A stretch of 5,077 nucleotides of DNA from NCBI GenBank assembly GCA_035295125.1, contig DATGJP010000054.1, positions 1 through 5,077 on the forward strand. Reading direction: 5' to 3'. Source of the DNA: JAICMB01 sp035295125 (GTDB taxonomy: Bacteria > Acidobacteriota > Terriglobia > Bryobacterales > Bryobacteraceae). Positions 1-4,693 of this stretch are shown one piece after another. Each line of letters opens with the position of its first letter. Positions within the stretch are counted from its first letter, which is position 1. Position numbers and translations under genes: made by a program. The notes under the pieces were generated by a model. That model made no database searches. It was not told where the DNA came from and worked only from the letters and a program-made list of their open reading frames with translations.

Positions 1-2
1 CC

Positions 3-224
3 GGAGCATTTCCGAATTACATTCAGCATGCGCTCCTCATCGGCCATCGGCGCCGATCTAGGCCCGAATCTTTCTGTGACTGGATCGCTCGCGACCATCC
101 TCTGGCTCATCGCCGTGCGCCGTGAAGGCGGACACGTGAGCACCTGGACCCTTTTCAAGGCGGGCGCCTTGTAATGCCTCCCGCGCTCTTACTCGCCGGG
201 GCCATACTTGTTCTTAGGTCTTGA
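3..224 (+). pseudogene. arsB: C-terminal tail of an ArsB-type arsenite efflux permease, frameshifted, cut by the window edge
   Basis: ArsB-type permeases are inner-membrane proteins that export arsenite, alone or with the ArsA ATPase. The tail reads in three consecutive frames. Frame 3 (3-44) gives GAFPNYIQHALLIG, frame 1 (46-171) gives IGADLGPNLSVTGSLATILW and continues to FKAGAL, and frame 3 (174-224) gives MPPALLLAGAILVLRS before TGA. The DLGP...GSLAT.LWL block is the hallmark of the last part of ArsB, and the hydrophobic end is its last membrane segment. Joining the frames needs one extra base near 45 and one missing base near 172 (ttgtaatg where ttg-gta-atg is expected), which creates a TAA. 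The upstream part lies outside the window, so I cannot tell whether the gene is otherwise whole. If the indels are sequencing errors, this could be the end of a working gene. Family assignment is firm; the exact subfamily is not. Confidence 0.75.
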
Positions 225-276
225 ATTGCGGGGATCCTACACAGACTAATGTGGCTGGCGATCGTCCTGTCTCGGA

Positions 277-780
277 ATGATCTTGGCCTACGCGCGGACA
301 TTCGAGACACCCTTCAACGAGAACCTCATCCTTTCGAGCGCCACGGGCACCGGCGGCCTTGCCCAGAATGTGTTCGGGTCGATTCGGTGGCAATCGAACC
401 CTGCTTTCGCAATCAGTTCAACGCCGGATTCCAACAGGCCATCGGGAGTTCCTGTTTATCGACGCTAACTATTTTGGAAGTACACGCACATTTTGGAAGT
501 ACACGCACAACGCCTACGACTTCGGGGCCCTGCTCAACACGACGATTGCCGTCCCGATCGCATGGCGCAATTCGAAGCTGGACGGGGATCACCGGGCGCG
601 TGAGCACGACCAACCTGCGTGGCTTTTAGGCCTATTGGACCTTCGGCGATACTCGCGCCCGGTACTTCTTCCCCGAAGTGGGCGGACTCATCCTTCACGG
701 ATCGCCGCTGAACGGAAGCGTATTCCGCACCGACCACGACCAGGCCTTCCAATCGACGCTGAATCCTCGCTATCCGCCGG
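277..780 (+). pseudogene. Internal fragment of a TonB-dependent receptor (acidobacterial carboxypeptidase-regulatory type)
   Basis: The conserved sequence is spread over three frames. Frame 1 (from about 280) has YARTFETPFNENLILSSATG and GGLAQNVFG, frame 3 (about 400-440) has FRNQFNAGFQQAIG, frame 2 (about 450-585) has EFLFIDANYF, WKYTHNAYDFGALLNTTIA and NSKLDG, and frame 3 (588-770) has ITGRVSTTNLRGF, then AYWTFGDTRARYFFPEVGGL and HDQAFQSTLN. These resemble the outer-membrane beta-barrel of the very long receptors abundant in Acidobacteria. That is recalled family knowledge, not a search. The N-terminal domains, plug and final barrel strands are absent. Besides at least three indels there is an in-frame TAG at 627-629 where CAG (Gln) is expected, a base substitution that indicates true decay. 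A 19-bp tandem duplication lies inside at 471-508. The right end gives way to a P-type ATPase piece at about 770-785. The left limit is uncertain, and I recognise nothing in 225-276. Confidence 0.7.
471..508 (+). repeat. Perfect 19-bp tandem duplication inside the TonB-receptor remnant
   Basis: The unit ATTTTGGAAGTACACGCAC occurs twice, back to back, at 471-489 and 490-508. The ancestral peptide probably read ANYFWKYTHNAYDF. The duplication together with a one-base change adds six residues (GSTRTF) without altering the net frame. It looks like replication slippage in a sequence no longer under selection, although an assembly artefact is possible. Confidence 0.9.
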
Positions 781-781
781 C

Positions 782-979
782 TGCGGGCGCAAGGCCATCC
801 GCGACCTTCTGGAATTCCTGCCGCGTGAAGTATCGGTCCGGCGATCCGGCTCCGTGCAGGTCGTCGCGGCCGAAGATCTGCGCCTCGGCGAGGCCATTCT
901 GGTGGTGCCGGGCGGCCGGATTCCCGTGGACGGCACTGTGGCGTCGGGCCACTCCTTCGATGAATCTCGGATAACCGGG
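782..979 (+). pseudogene. Actuator-domain fragment of a heavy-metal (P1B) P-type ATPase
   Basis: About 66 codons in one frame read as the first part of the A domain of a metal-exporting ATPase of the CopA/ZntA/CadA kind. The stretch begins GRKAIRDLLEFLPREVSV, continues through VVAAEDLRLGEAILVVPGGR and IPVDGTVASGHSF, and ends DESRITG. The usual family pattern here is ...R.GD.v.V.PG.rIPVDG.V..G.S.VDES.lTGE. The fragment stops exactly at the TG of the dephosphorylation motif TGE(S), and one codon (the Val before DES) seems to be missing. The metal-binding domains, CPx membrane helix, DKTGT phosphorylation site and nucleotide-binding domain are all absent, so it cannot act as a pump. It is joined to a TonB-receptor piece on the left and to an inverted NhaA piece on the right. 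The metal specificity cannot be inferred from this domain. Confidence 0.75.
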
Positions 980-1077
980 GCCCAAGGCGAGTTGGCCCAA
1001 CCAAGAGCCACGGTGCAGGCCAGCAGCAGGATGTCGCCGGAGGTCTCACCCTCGGCGAACGCCTGGAAGGGCGGCAT
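980..1077 (-). pseudogene. nhaA: N-terminal fragment of an NhaA Na+/H+ antiporter
   Basis: Read leftward from ATG 1077 the frame gives MPPFQAFAEGE, then TSGDILLLACTVALGWANSP and WAP. This matches the start of NhaA, where a short cytoplasmic arm (PFQ.F...E..GGILLL) leads into the first transmembrane helix and ends in the conserved WANSPWA. NhaA exchanges sodium for protons across the inner membrane. Only about 33 residues remain of a protein normally near 400, and the match stops at about 980 where the P-type ATPase piece on the other strand begins. A few family-like codons precede the ATG (to about 1100), but no other start is seen. A one-residue deletion before WANSPWA is likely. Family recognition is good; function is lost. 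Confidence 0.7.
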
Positions 1078-1145
1078 GAGCCTCGATCGAACTGCATCAG
1101 CGCCAGACCTTAATCAACTCGACTTCGGCGGTTGCGCATAAGCCA

Positions 1146-1556
1146 TCATTTCCGCAAGGTCCAGTTGTCAATGTTCAAATGCGAAACTCGGCCGAACTCG
1201 CGTGTATTGTCTGCCACTAACGTGAGGCCCAGACTTCGGGCATGAGCCGCAATGAACAGGTCGTTCGCACCGATCATCGTGCCCCGCCTCTTTAAGTCGC
1301 AGCGAATCTTAGCGTAGTCGCCAGATGCCTGGTCGGGAAAATCCAGGACCTCCACATAGTCCAGAAAGGCGGCTAGGGCCGCCTCATCCTGCTGCTTGCG
1401 GGGTGACATTTCAACCCCGAACAGGAGTTCGGACTTCGTGATGACGGAGATACACACGTCGGTCACAGGAGTTTTCTTGAGGCGTTTGAGGACCGAGTCG
1501 TTCGAGCGCTTCATAATATACGAACTGGTATCGGTGTCCAGCATATAGCGGGGCAT
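1146..1556 (-). CDS. vapC: VapC-type PIN-domain ribonuclease toxin
   Basis: This intact gene encodes 136 residues, the usual VapC size. VapC toxins are Mg2+-dependent RNases that cut tRNA or rRNA and stop translation when the antitoxin is lost. The PIN-domain acidic residues are all visible: D7 in MLDTDTSSYI, E43 in the ITKSELLFG motif, D99 in GANDLFIAAHA and D116 in LVADNTREF. The LGLTLVADNTREF and INDNW-like end (LNIDNWTLRK) are typical of the VapC group paired with MNNRSQAVRLP-type antitoxins. I chose ATG 1556 because it overlaps the vapB stop as TGATG and gives the canonical N-terminus MPRYMLDTDT. A longer open frame upstream to 1646 is only the shadow of vapB. Unlike its neighbours the gene has no lesion, as expected for a self-maintaining module. 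The specific RNA target cannot be told from sequence. Confidence 0.95.
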   Translation of the reverse strand: MPRYMLDTDTSSYIMKRSNDSVLKRLKKTPVTDVCISVITKSELLFGVEMSPRKQQDEAALAAFLDYVEVLDFPDQASGDYAKIRCDLKRRGTMIGANDLFIAAHARSLGLTLVADNTREFGRVSHLNIDNWTLRK

Positions 1557-1807
1557 CAGGATTCCCGCTCTTGCACCGGAAGATCTTCGATGCCTTCCAT
1601 GAAATCGGCTGAGGCGACTGGAGCTTCGCCCAGATAAGAGGACCAATCGAGGGGCCGCGGCGACAAGACTACGTCCTTACCCACTTTCCTTATAAACACC
1701 TCCTGCGTCTTGAACTGAAACTCCTTGGGCAGGCGCACCGCCTGGCTGCGGTTGTTCATGAAGATTTTTGCTTTTCGCTGGATGTTTCCACCTTTGGCGT
1801 GTGGCAT
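1556..1807 (-). CDS. vapB: VapB-type antitoxin (AbrB/MazE-like swapped-hairpin DNA-binding fold)
   Basis: VapB neutralises VapC by inserting its C-terminus into the PIN active site, and its N-terminal domain binds the operon's operator. The signature is AKIFMNNRSQAVRLPKEFQF, then EVFIRKVGKDVVLSPRP, followed by an acidic tail (ADFMEGIEDLPVQERES) that fits the toxin-binding part. From ATG 1807 it is 83 residues. That start lies inside the palindromic operator and would leave almost no leader. The best Shine-Dalgarno (AAAGGTGG, then AAAC) precedes an ATC codon at 1783-1781, which would give 75 residues (IQRKAKIF..., Met if initiated), the usual family size. The ancestral start was probably that codon as ATG. 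The next ATG (1759) would remove the AKIF strand and is unlikely. The stop overlaps the vapC start, so the two are translationally coupled. The gene is certain; the start is not. Confidence 0.9.
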   Translation of the reverse strand: MPHAKGGNIQRKAKIFMNNRSQAVRLPKEFQFKTQEVFIRKVGKDVVLSPRPLDWSSYLGEAPVASADFMEGIEDLPVQERES

Positions 1808-1826
1808 ATACAACTGGTATATGCCA
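1802..1826. promoter_or_regulatory. Palindromic operator of vapBC
   Basis: A perfect inverted repeat has arms TGGCATATAC (1802-1811) and GTATATGCCA (1817-1826) around the 5-base spacer AACTG. It lies just upstream of vapB, 18-43 bases before the ATC 1783 start, and overlaps every plausible -10 box. Repression by a VapBC complex bound to such a palindrome is the standard regulation in this family. The binding itself is inferred. Its right edge nearly coincides with the left end of the methyltransferase remnant. Confidence 0.75.
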
Positions 1827-1845
1827 GCCGTACCCATTTGCACAA
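1816..1845 (-). promoter_or_regulatory. Candidate sigma70-like promoter for vapBC
   Basis: Reading leftward there is TTGTGC (1845-1840) as the -35, then 18 bases, then TATACC (1821-1816) as the -10. ATATAC with 17 bases is equally possible. The -10 sits inside the operator arm, so bound VapB would block RNA polymerase. The -35 lies inside the methyltransferase remnant, so this promoter spans a rearrangement junction. The start site would fall near 1809, making a leader of about 25 bases for the ATC 1783 start or nearly none for ATG 1807. Confidence 0.45.
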
Positions 1846-2405
1846 TACCTCGAAACGCTCAACGACCTCCGACGGGCGAAGCGCGTCAGAACGTCGCTTG
1901 CTTCTTACATCGAGGGTGACGCGGTCGAGTTCCTGGCATCTCACCGTCTCTCGGGAGATGACTTGGTGTACTGCGACCCGCCATAACTCCCGAGCACGCG
2001 GCGGCGTGCGCGTCTACCGGCACGACTACAGAGAAACCGACTACGTTCGGCTGCTTGAGACACTGCGGAAGCTACTTGCCGGGTCGTCGTCTCGGGCTAC
2101 CCCTCCGAGTTATATGATGAGTCCCTCAGCGGCTGGCAATCGCAAAGGTACTCGGCGAAGGCGCATGACGGAATTCGACAGGAGAAGATCTGGTTCAACT
2201 TCGACCCTCCGGTCCGGTTGCATGGCACGCGGCACCTTGGACGGGACTTTTCGGGAGCGCCAGACCATCAAGCGGCGCCCTGCAGAGGCTCCAGACACGT
2301 ATTTCAACACTCTCTCCTCAGGAGCAGCAGTTTCTGTCGGAGTGGCTTGACGATCATCTGCAGGAAGAGGACTGCGATGCAGGTTTTCTACTTCCTAAAG
2401 AATGA
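1831..2405 (+). pseudogene. C-terminal half of a D12-class N6-adenine DNA methyltransferase, many indels
   Basis: D12-class (Dam-like) enzymes methylate adenine using S-adenosylmethionine. The homologous sequence reads in pieces. Frame 1 (1831-1983) has YPFAQYLETLNDLRRAKRVR through GDDLVYCDPP. Frame 2 (1985-2075) has NSRARGGVRVYRHDYRETDY and RLLETLRKL. Frame 1 (2083-2247) has VVVSGYPSELYDESLSGW and RQEKIWFNFDPPVRLHGTRH. Later pieces have RERQTIKRR, DTYFNTL and, in frame 3 (2316-2402), PQEQQFLSEWLDDHLQEE before TGA 2403. At least six indels are needed: two bases lost at 1984, one lost near 2077, one gained near 2249, one gained near 2270, one lost near 2293, two lost near 2315. The first removes the Tyr of the catalytic DPPY motif. 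The N-terminal part with the SAM-binding FxGxG motif is absent, the sequence being cut near 1827-1831 by the vapBC region. It cannot be an active enzyme as read. The integrase remnant starts directly after its stop, suggesting a former mobile or modification island. Confidence 0.8.
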
Positions 2406-2406
2406 C

Positions 2407-2833
2407 CAGGTCGTCGAACGATACCTCCCTGCGCCGGAGGTGTCCGGGGTGCCGGGCGCATCAACTGCGCCAGGATGAGTTCCGTCGGCAGTTCGGGACG
2501 GACTGTCGCAGCGATCTGGACTTGATCTTCGCTAACCCGGATGGATCATCGCTGATGCCTAATTCGATTTCGTCAACGGTGTCGCGGCTCTGCCGGCGCT
2601 TGGGCCTGCTCAAGGGAGCATCGCTCCACGTCCTGCGACACAGCCACGCTAGCCTCCTCCTGGCCGACGGCGTGGACCTCGCGACCGTCTCCGCACGCCT
2701 CGGCCACTCATCCGTGCGCACGACCGCCGACATCTACAGCCACGCGATCCGCGGCAAGGACCACGCCGCCGCCCAGTGTTGGGACGACATCATGCAGCGA
2801 TCACGCGCTGAGAAAGCCACGGGCGTAAACTAG
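2407..2833 (+). pseudogene. C-terminal catalytic part of a tyrosine recombinase (phage-type integrase)
   Basis: The longest open frame starts at 2402 (143 codons). Only from about codon 19 (RAHQLRQDEFRRQFG) is it clearly integrase-like, continuing SDLDLIFANPDGSSLMPNSI to the TAG at 2831. Catalytic residues, numbered from 2402, are H76 and R79 (HVLRH, the HxxR box), H102 (RLGHSS) and the nucleophile Y112 (DIYSHAI). Missing are the arm- and core-binding N-terminal domain and the first catalytic Arg, so recombination activity is not expected. The stretch 2407-2455 looks like the preceding beta strands (roughly TISLPEVV...LRAHQ) broken by indels. A full protein would be about 380-400 residues. 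There is no obvious start or ribosome site. Such integrases move phages and genomic islands. No att repeat or tRNA gene was seen nearby. Confidence 0.8.
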
Positions 2834-2846
2834 AGATCGAGTTTAT

Positions 2847-3076
2847 ATGGCCAAGAAAACGGACGCGACTCCAGGCCCGGAAATGAAACTCGCGCGATAC
2901 TCGCATCGGCTTTCATCGCTTACAGTCACGGCATCGGGATCGATTACGCCCGCTAGAAGTACGCCCACATGCAAGTCGGACCATGGATCGAGGTCGCGCG
3001 TATGGTAAGCGCGGGGACAGCGCAGGCCAATCAGCGGGCAGCCTTCGTGGTTCCGCTGGGTCGAAGAATACAATAG
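2847..3076 (+). pseudogene. Unidentified small reading frame, apparently broken
   Basis: I do not recognise this. Starting at ATG 2847, 13 bases after the integrase stop, the frame gives MAKKTDATPGPEMKLA. A shift to frame 2 near 2893 continues ILASAFIAYSHGIGIDYAR, a TAG at about 2951 (where CAG or CGG might have been), KYAHMQVGPWIEVARMVSAG, then TAQANQRAAFVVPLGRRIQ and TAG 3074-3076. The composition looks protein-like and the damage (one indel, one nonsense change) matches neighbouring remnants. A competing open frame on the other strand (3112-2843) reads less like a protein. It could be a cargo gene of the former integrase island. Low confidence that it was ever a gene. Confidence 0.3.
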
Positions 3077-3236
3077 TTGCGCCCACCGCCGAGCGGCCGC
3101 TTTTGTCTGCAAATGACAGAGGCTCTTCCATTAGTTGTGATTATGGAAGGGTGCCCGACCATACAGACGCCATCCGAACAACACATTTCTAAATGAATTG
3201 CTCATGAGGGAGTTCCGTCATTAACGGCGTGTGGCG
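3077..3236. other. Stretch with no recognisable feature
   Basis: I see no supported gene, RNA, repeat or strong terminator here. A 27-codon frame (ATG 3113 to TGA 3194) has no ribosome site and no family resemblance. Confidence 0.5.
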
Positions 3237-3600
3237 CTATTTCCCGGCTGGCACTTTGCGCTGCCGAAGAAATTTTATCAGGACAACGACGTGGTTCTGA
3301 GCCTCGGGCGCTTCCTTGGCCTCGATGGGCAGCAGAGCCGCCATGCGCTTGCCGTCGGGCGCAAGATCGATGTTCTTGTTGTTGACGGCGCCCCCCGATC
3401 TGCTGCTTATCGAACCACATCCGCACCTTGCCGGCCACGAAGGAACGCCCTTCACGGTATAAGCCGCGCCACGATCCGGTTATCCGGAGTCTCGAAAAAC
3501 AACTTGTGCCCGGTGCGCGACCACATCGGGTACGCGCCGCCGTCATTCGAAATCTACTTGCCGCCTTTGTTTTCACGTACCCTCTGGCACGAGGAACGCG
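3237..3600 (-). pseudogene. C-terminal fragment of a WD40/TolB-like propeller protein, probably the tail of a PknB-type Ser/Thr kinase
   Basis: Read leftward the pieces are: SNDGGAYPMWS, RTGHKLFFETPDNRIVAR, YTVK, GRSFVAGKVRMWFDKQQIGG, then AVNNKNIDLAPDGKRMAALL, PEAQNHVVVLIKFLRQRKVP and AGK before TAG (3239-3237). The order W.QIS..GG..P.WS..G..L.f, P.LW, N.DLAPDGKR.A.L, and AQNHV..L.NFF.EL.R.VP.GK is what I recall of the C-terminal beta-propeller end of acidobacterial Ser/Thr protein kinases. The kinase domain itself is absent, so the kinase label is an inference. Losses of single bases near 3462 and 3452 and a run of six C's at 3391-3396 shift the frame, and a 3-base deletion appears to turn TGG-CAG into TAG in GKWQIS. 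The left part (3560-3600) is too damaged to read reliably. It is a non-functional remnant facing the integrase remnant. Confidence 0.65.
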
Positions 3601-3636
3601 GCGGGCCCACATCAAATCAGGCCTTGCTAACTGACG

Positions 3637-4102
3637 CTAGGTCTCCGTAGATGCCGACACCGGGATCACGTCGAAGCGAGCAGCAAGTGCGGCCCGTTCC
3701 TCTCTACCTCCGTGCCGCGCCGCCAATTGCTGCATTTCTTCGAGAAAGCGCTCGAAACCGGCGGGATGATGCATGGCTAAGAGGATCGCGCTCTCACTGC
3801 TCGCGTTGTGAAAGCCGTGGATCGTTTCGCGCGGGATAAACGCGAAGGTGCCGGCTTCGGCGTGTGTGTCTCGTTGCCGACGGGCGCAGCACCAACTCAC
3901 CTTCGAGAACGTAGAAGAACTCATCGCGCCCGCGGTGATAGTGCGGTCCCGCGCCCACCGTCCCCGGCGGCACTCGTCCTTCCCAGACGGTGCACAGGTC
4001 GCCAGTCTCTGCGCCCGACGCCTTGACCGTCACGCCCGTGCCAGCGGACCCAACCGCAATAAACCGTCCCTCACCTGGAGCCACCACAGCAGCTTTAATC
4101 AT
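3637..4102 (-). pseudogene. Small single-domain cupin protein (cupin_2), one frameshift
   Basis: Cupins are beta-barrel proteins whose metal is held by three His and a Glu. Substrates vary widely, so no reaction can be assigned. The first part (from 4102) carries motif 1 as GPHYHRGRDEFFYVLEGELV, with H54, H56 and E61 (HxHxxxxE). It loses frame near 3868-3890. The rest, in the next frame to TGA or TAG at 3637, carries motif 2 as AGTFAFIPRETIHGFHN (Glu replacing the usual Gly after PR), then MHHPAGFERFLEEMQQLA and a helical tail. One inserted base, net, restores a protein of about 155 residues, similar in size to the neighbouring cupin. I chose ATG 4102 over 4114 because AGGAGG sits just before it. 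It lies 54 bases after the upstream cupin and is probably co-transcribed with it. As the single lesion in a sound operon, it may be either a recent mutation or a sequencing error. Confidence 0.75.
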
Positions 4103-4105
4103 CTT

Positions 4106-4111
4106 CCTCCT
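4106..4111 (-). promoter_or_regulatory. Shine-Dalgarno site deciding the start of the distal cupin
   Basis: A perfect AGGAGG on the minus strand lies three bases before ATG 4102 (MIKAAV). The alternative ATG 4114 (MRRKMIK) lies upstream of this site, overlapping its lead-in, and has no comparable site of its own. Confidence 0.7.
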
Positions 4112-4156
4112 CATCCCTAATCCAGGCCAATGAGCTACTCCGGCTCGCAGTGGCTC

Positions 4157-4624
4157 CTACGGTGCCGGGGTGAGGCCATGGCGGCGCATGATTTCGGCCA
4201 TCTTGACTCGGTCCGGCGGGCCACCGGCCGCTGCGTTGATCACCTCGGCAGCCTCCCGAAAATACTGTGGACCTATGGCGGCTGGCGTGATCACGCAGAG
4301 TGCCTTCACGTCCTGGGTTCCGTTATTCTCGAACCGGTGGATGGCGCCCCGCGGGATGCACAGCGCCTGGCCCGGCCCCACGTCGATTTGTTTTCCGTCG
4401 ACAGTCCAGGTCAACCCGCCGTCGATACCGTAGATCGTCTCCTCGTAATGGTCATGGCTATGGGCTGGCGCCGGCAAGCGCTGCGCGCCAGGCACAGTCA
4501 TTTCAAAGGCCGCGATGCTGCTGGTCGAGTTGTCCCCGGTGAGCAGGAACCGTATCGTGAGCGGCCCTACATGGATGCTTTCCTCGGAAGGATTCACACG
4601 GAGGTCGATGGTTTGTTGAGTCAT
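4157..4624 (-). CDS. Cupin-domain protein (cupin_2), intact, first gene of a MarR-controlled operon
   Basis: The protein has 155 residues with no signal peptide or membrane segment, so it is probably cytoplasmic. It holds one complete cupin barrel. Motif 1 is PAPAHSHDHYEETIYGIDGG with H55, H57 and E61/E62 as metal ligands. Motif 2 is GQALCIPRGAIHRFENNG (83-102) with H96 as the fourth ligand and the classic PxGxxHxxxN spacing. A C-terminal helical extension follows (YFREAAEVINAAAGGPPDRV, ending MRRHGLTPAP). Such proteins act as small dioxygenases, isomerases or ligand sensors, and sequence alone does not say which. The start ATG 4624 has GAGGAA five bases upstream. It is transcribed divergently from the marR gene and followed after 54 bases by a second cupin. 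Pairing of cupins with a divergent MarR regulator suggests handling of, or protection from, a small aromatic or electrophilic compound; that is inference. Confidence 0.92.
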   Translation of the reverse strand: MTQQTIDLRVNPSEESIHVGPLTIRFLLTGDNSTSSIAAFEMTVPGAQRLPAPAHSHDHYEETIYGIDGGLTWTVDGKQIDVGPGQALCIPRGAIHRFENNGTQDVKALCVITPAAIGPQYFREAAEVINAAAGGPPDRVKMAEIMRRHGLTPAP

Positions 4625-4629
4625 GGGGG

Positions 4630-4635
4630 TTCCTC
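4630..4635 (-). promoter_or_regulatory. Shine-Dalgarno site of the proximal cupin
   Basis: GAGGAA on the minus strand is followed by five bases (CCCCC) and ATG 4624. This supports that start and no later one. Confidence 0.7.
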
Positions 4636-4639
4636 ATCG

Positions 4640-4654
4640 GTAAACTACATTTAC
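4640..4654. promoter_or_regulatory. Operator half of a paired palindrome, downstream of the cupin promoter
   Basis: GTAAACTACATTTAC is a slightly imperfect copy (one mismatched position) of the site at 4667-4681, with arms GTAAA and TTTAC. Its centre lies 27 bp from that of the other copy. It falls just after the predicted cupin transcription start, so a bound regulator could block polymerase. A separate 12-bp palindrome, TTACCATGGTAA (4651-4662), bridges toward the second site and adds another GTAA half-site. Confidence 0.65.
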
Positions 4655-4663
4655 CATGGTAAG

Positions 4664-4693
4664 ATAGTAAACGCAGTTTACGGACAATGTCAA
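4664..4693 (-). promoter_or_regulatory. Sigma70-type promoter of the cupin operon
   Basis: Reading leftward there is a consensus -35, TTGACA (4693-4688), 18 bases, then TACTAT (4669-4664, 4 of 6 matches to TATAAT). The start would be near 4657, leaving a leader of about 33 bases before ATG 4624. The -35 overlaps the marR start codon on the other strand. For marR itself I see only a weak TAAGAT (4660-4665) without a clear -35. Confidence 0.6.
4667..4681. promoter_or_regulatory. Perfect palindromic operator in the cupin/marR divergent region
   Basis: GTAAACGCAGTTTAC has perfect 6-bp arms around GCA. It lies between the -35 and -10 boxes of the cupin promoter, overlapping the -10, and ends five bases before the marR ATG. 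MarR dimers usually bind palindromes of about this size in the divergent region between their own gene and the target operon. Occupancy should therefore repress both directions. Confidence 0.75.

Noticed and set aside
534..1097. A 187-codon open frame on the minus strand
   Set aside because: Arg/Pro/Ser-rich shadow frame typical of GC-rich DNA. The real signals in this span are the receptor and ATPase pieces on the plus strand and NhaA in a different minus frame.
1146..1646. Longer vapC start at 1646
   Set aside because: The extra 30 residues are the antisense-free shadow of vapB in another frame; ATG 1556 overlaps the vapB stop and gives the standard PIN N-terminus.
277..2405. Programmed ribosomal frameshifting as an explanation for the split frames
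   Set aside because: There are too many shifts in both directions, no shared slippery site, catalytic residues are lost and the genes lack their ends.
2826..2845. Inverted repeat TAAACT...AGTTTA around the integrase stop
   Set aside because: Only 6-bp A/T-rich arms with an 8-base loop and no U-run; too weak to call a terminator or att site.
2843..3112. An 89-codon open frame on the minus strand after the integrase
   Set aside because: No recognisable motif, no ribosome site, and the plus strand offers a more protein-like though broken reading. Neither can be settled by eye.
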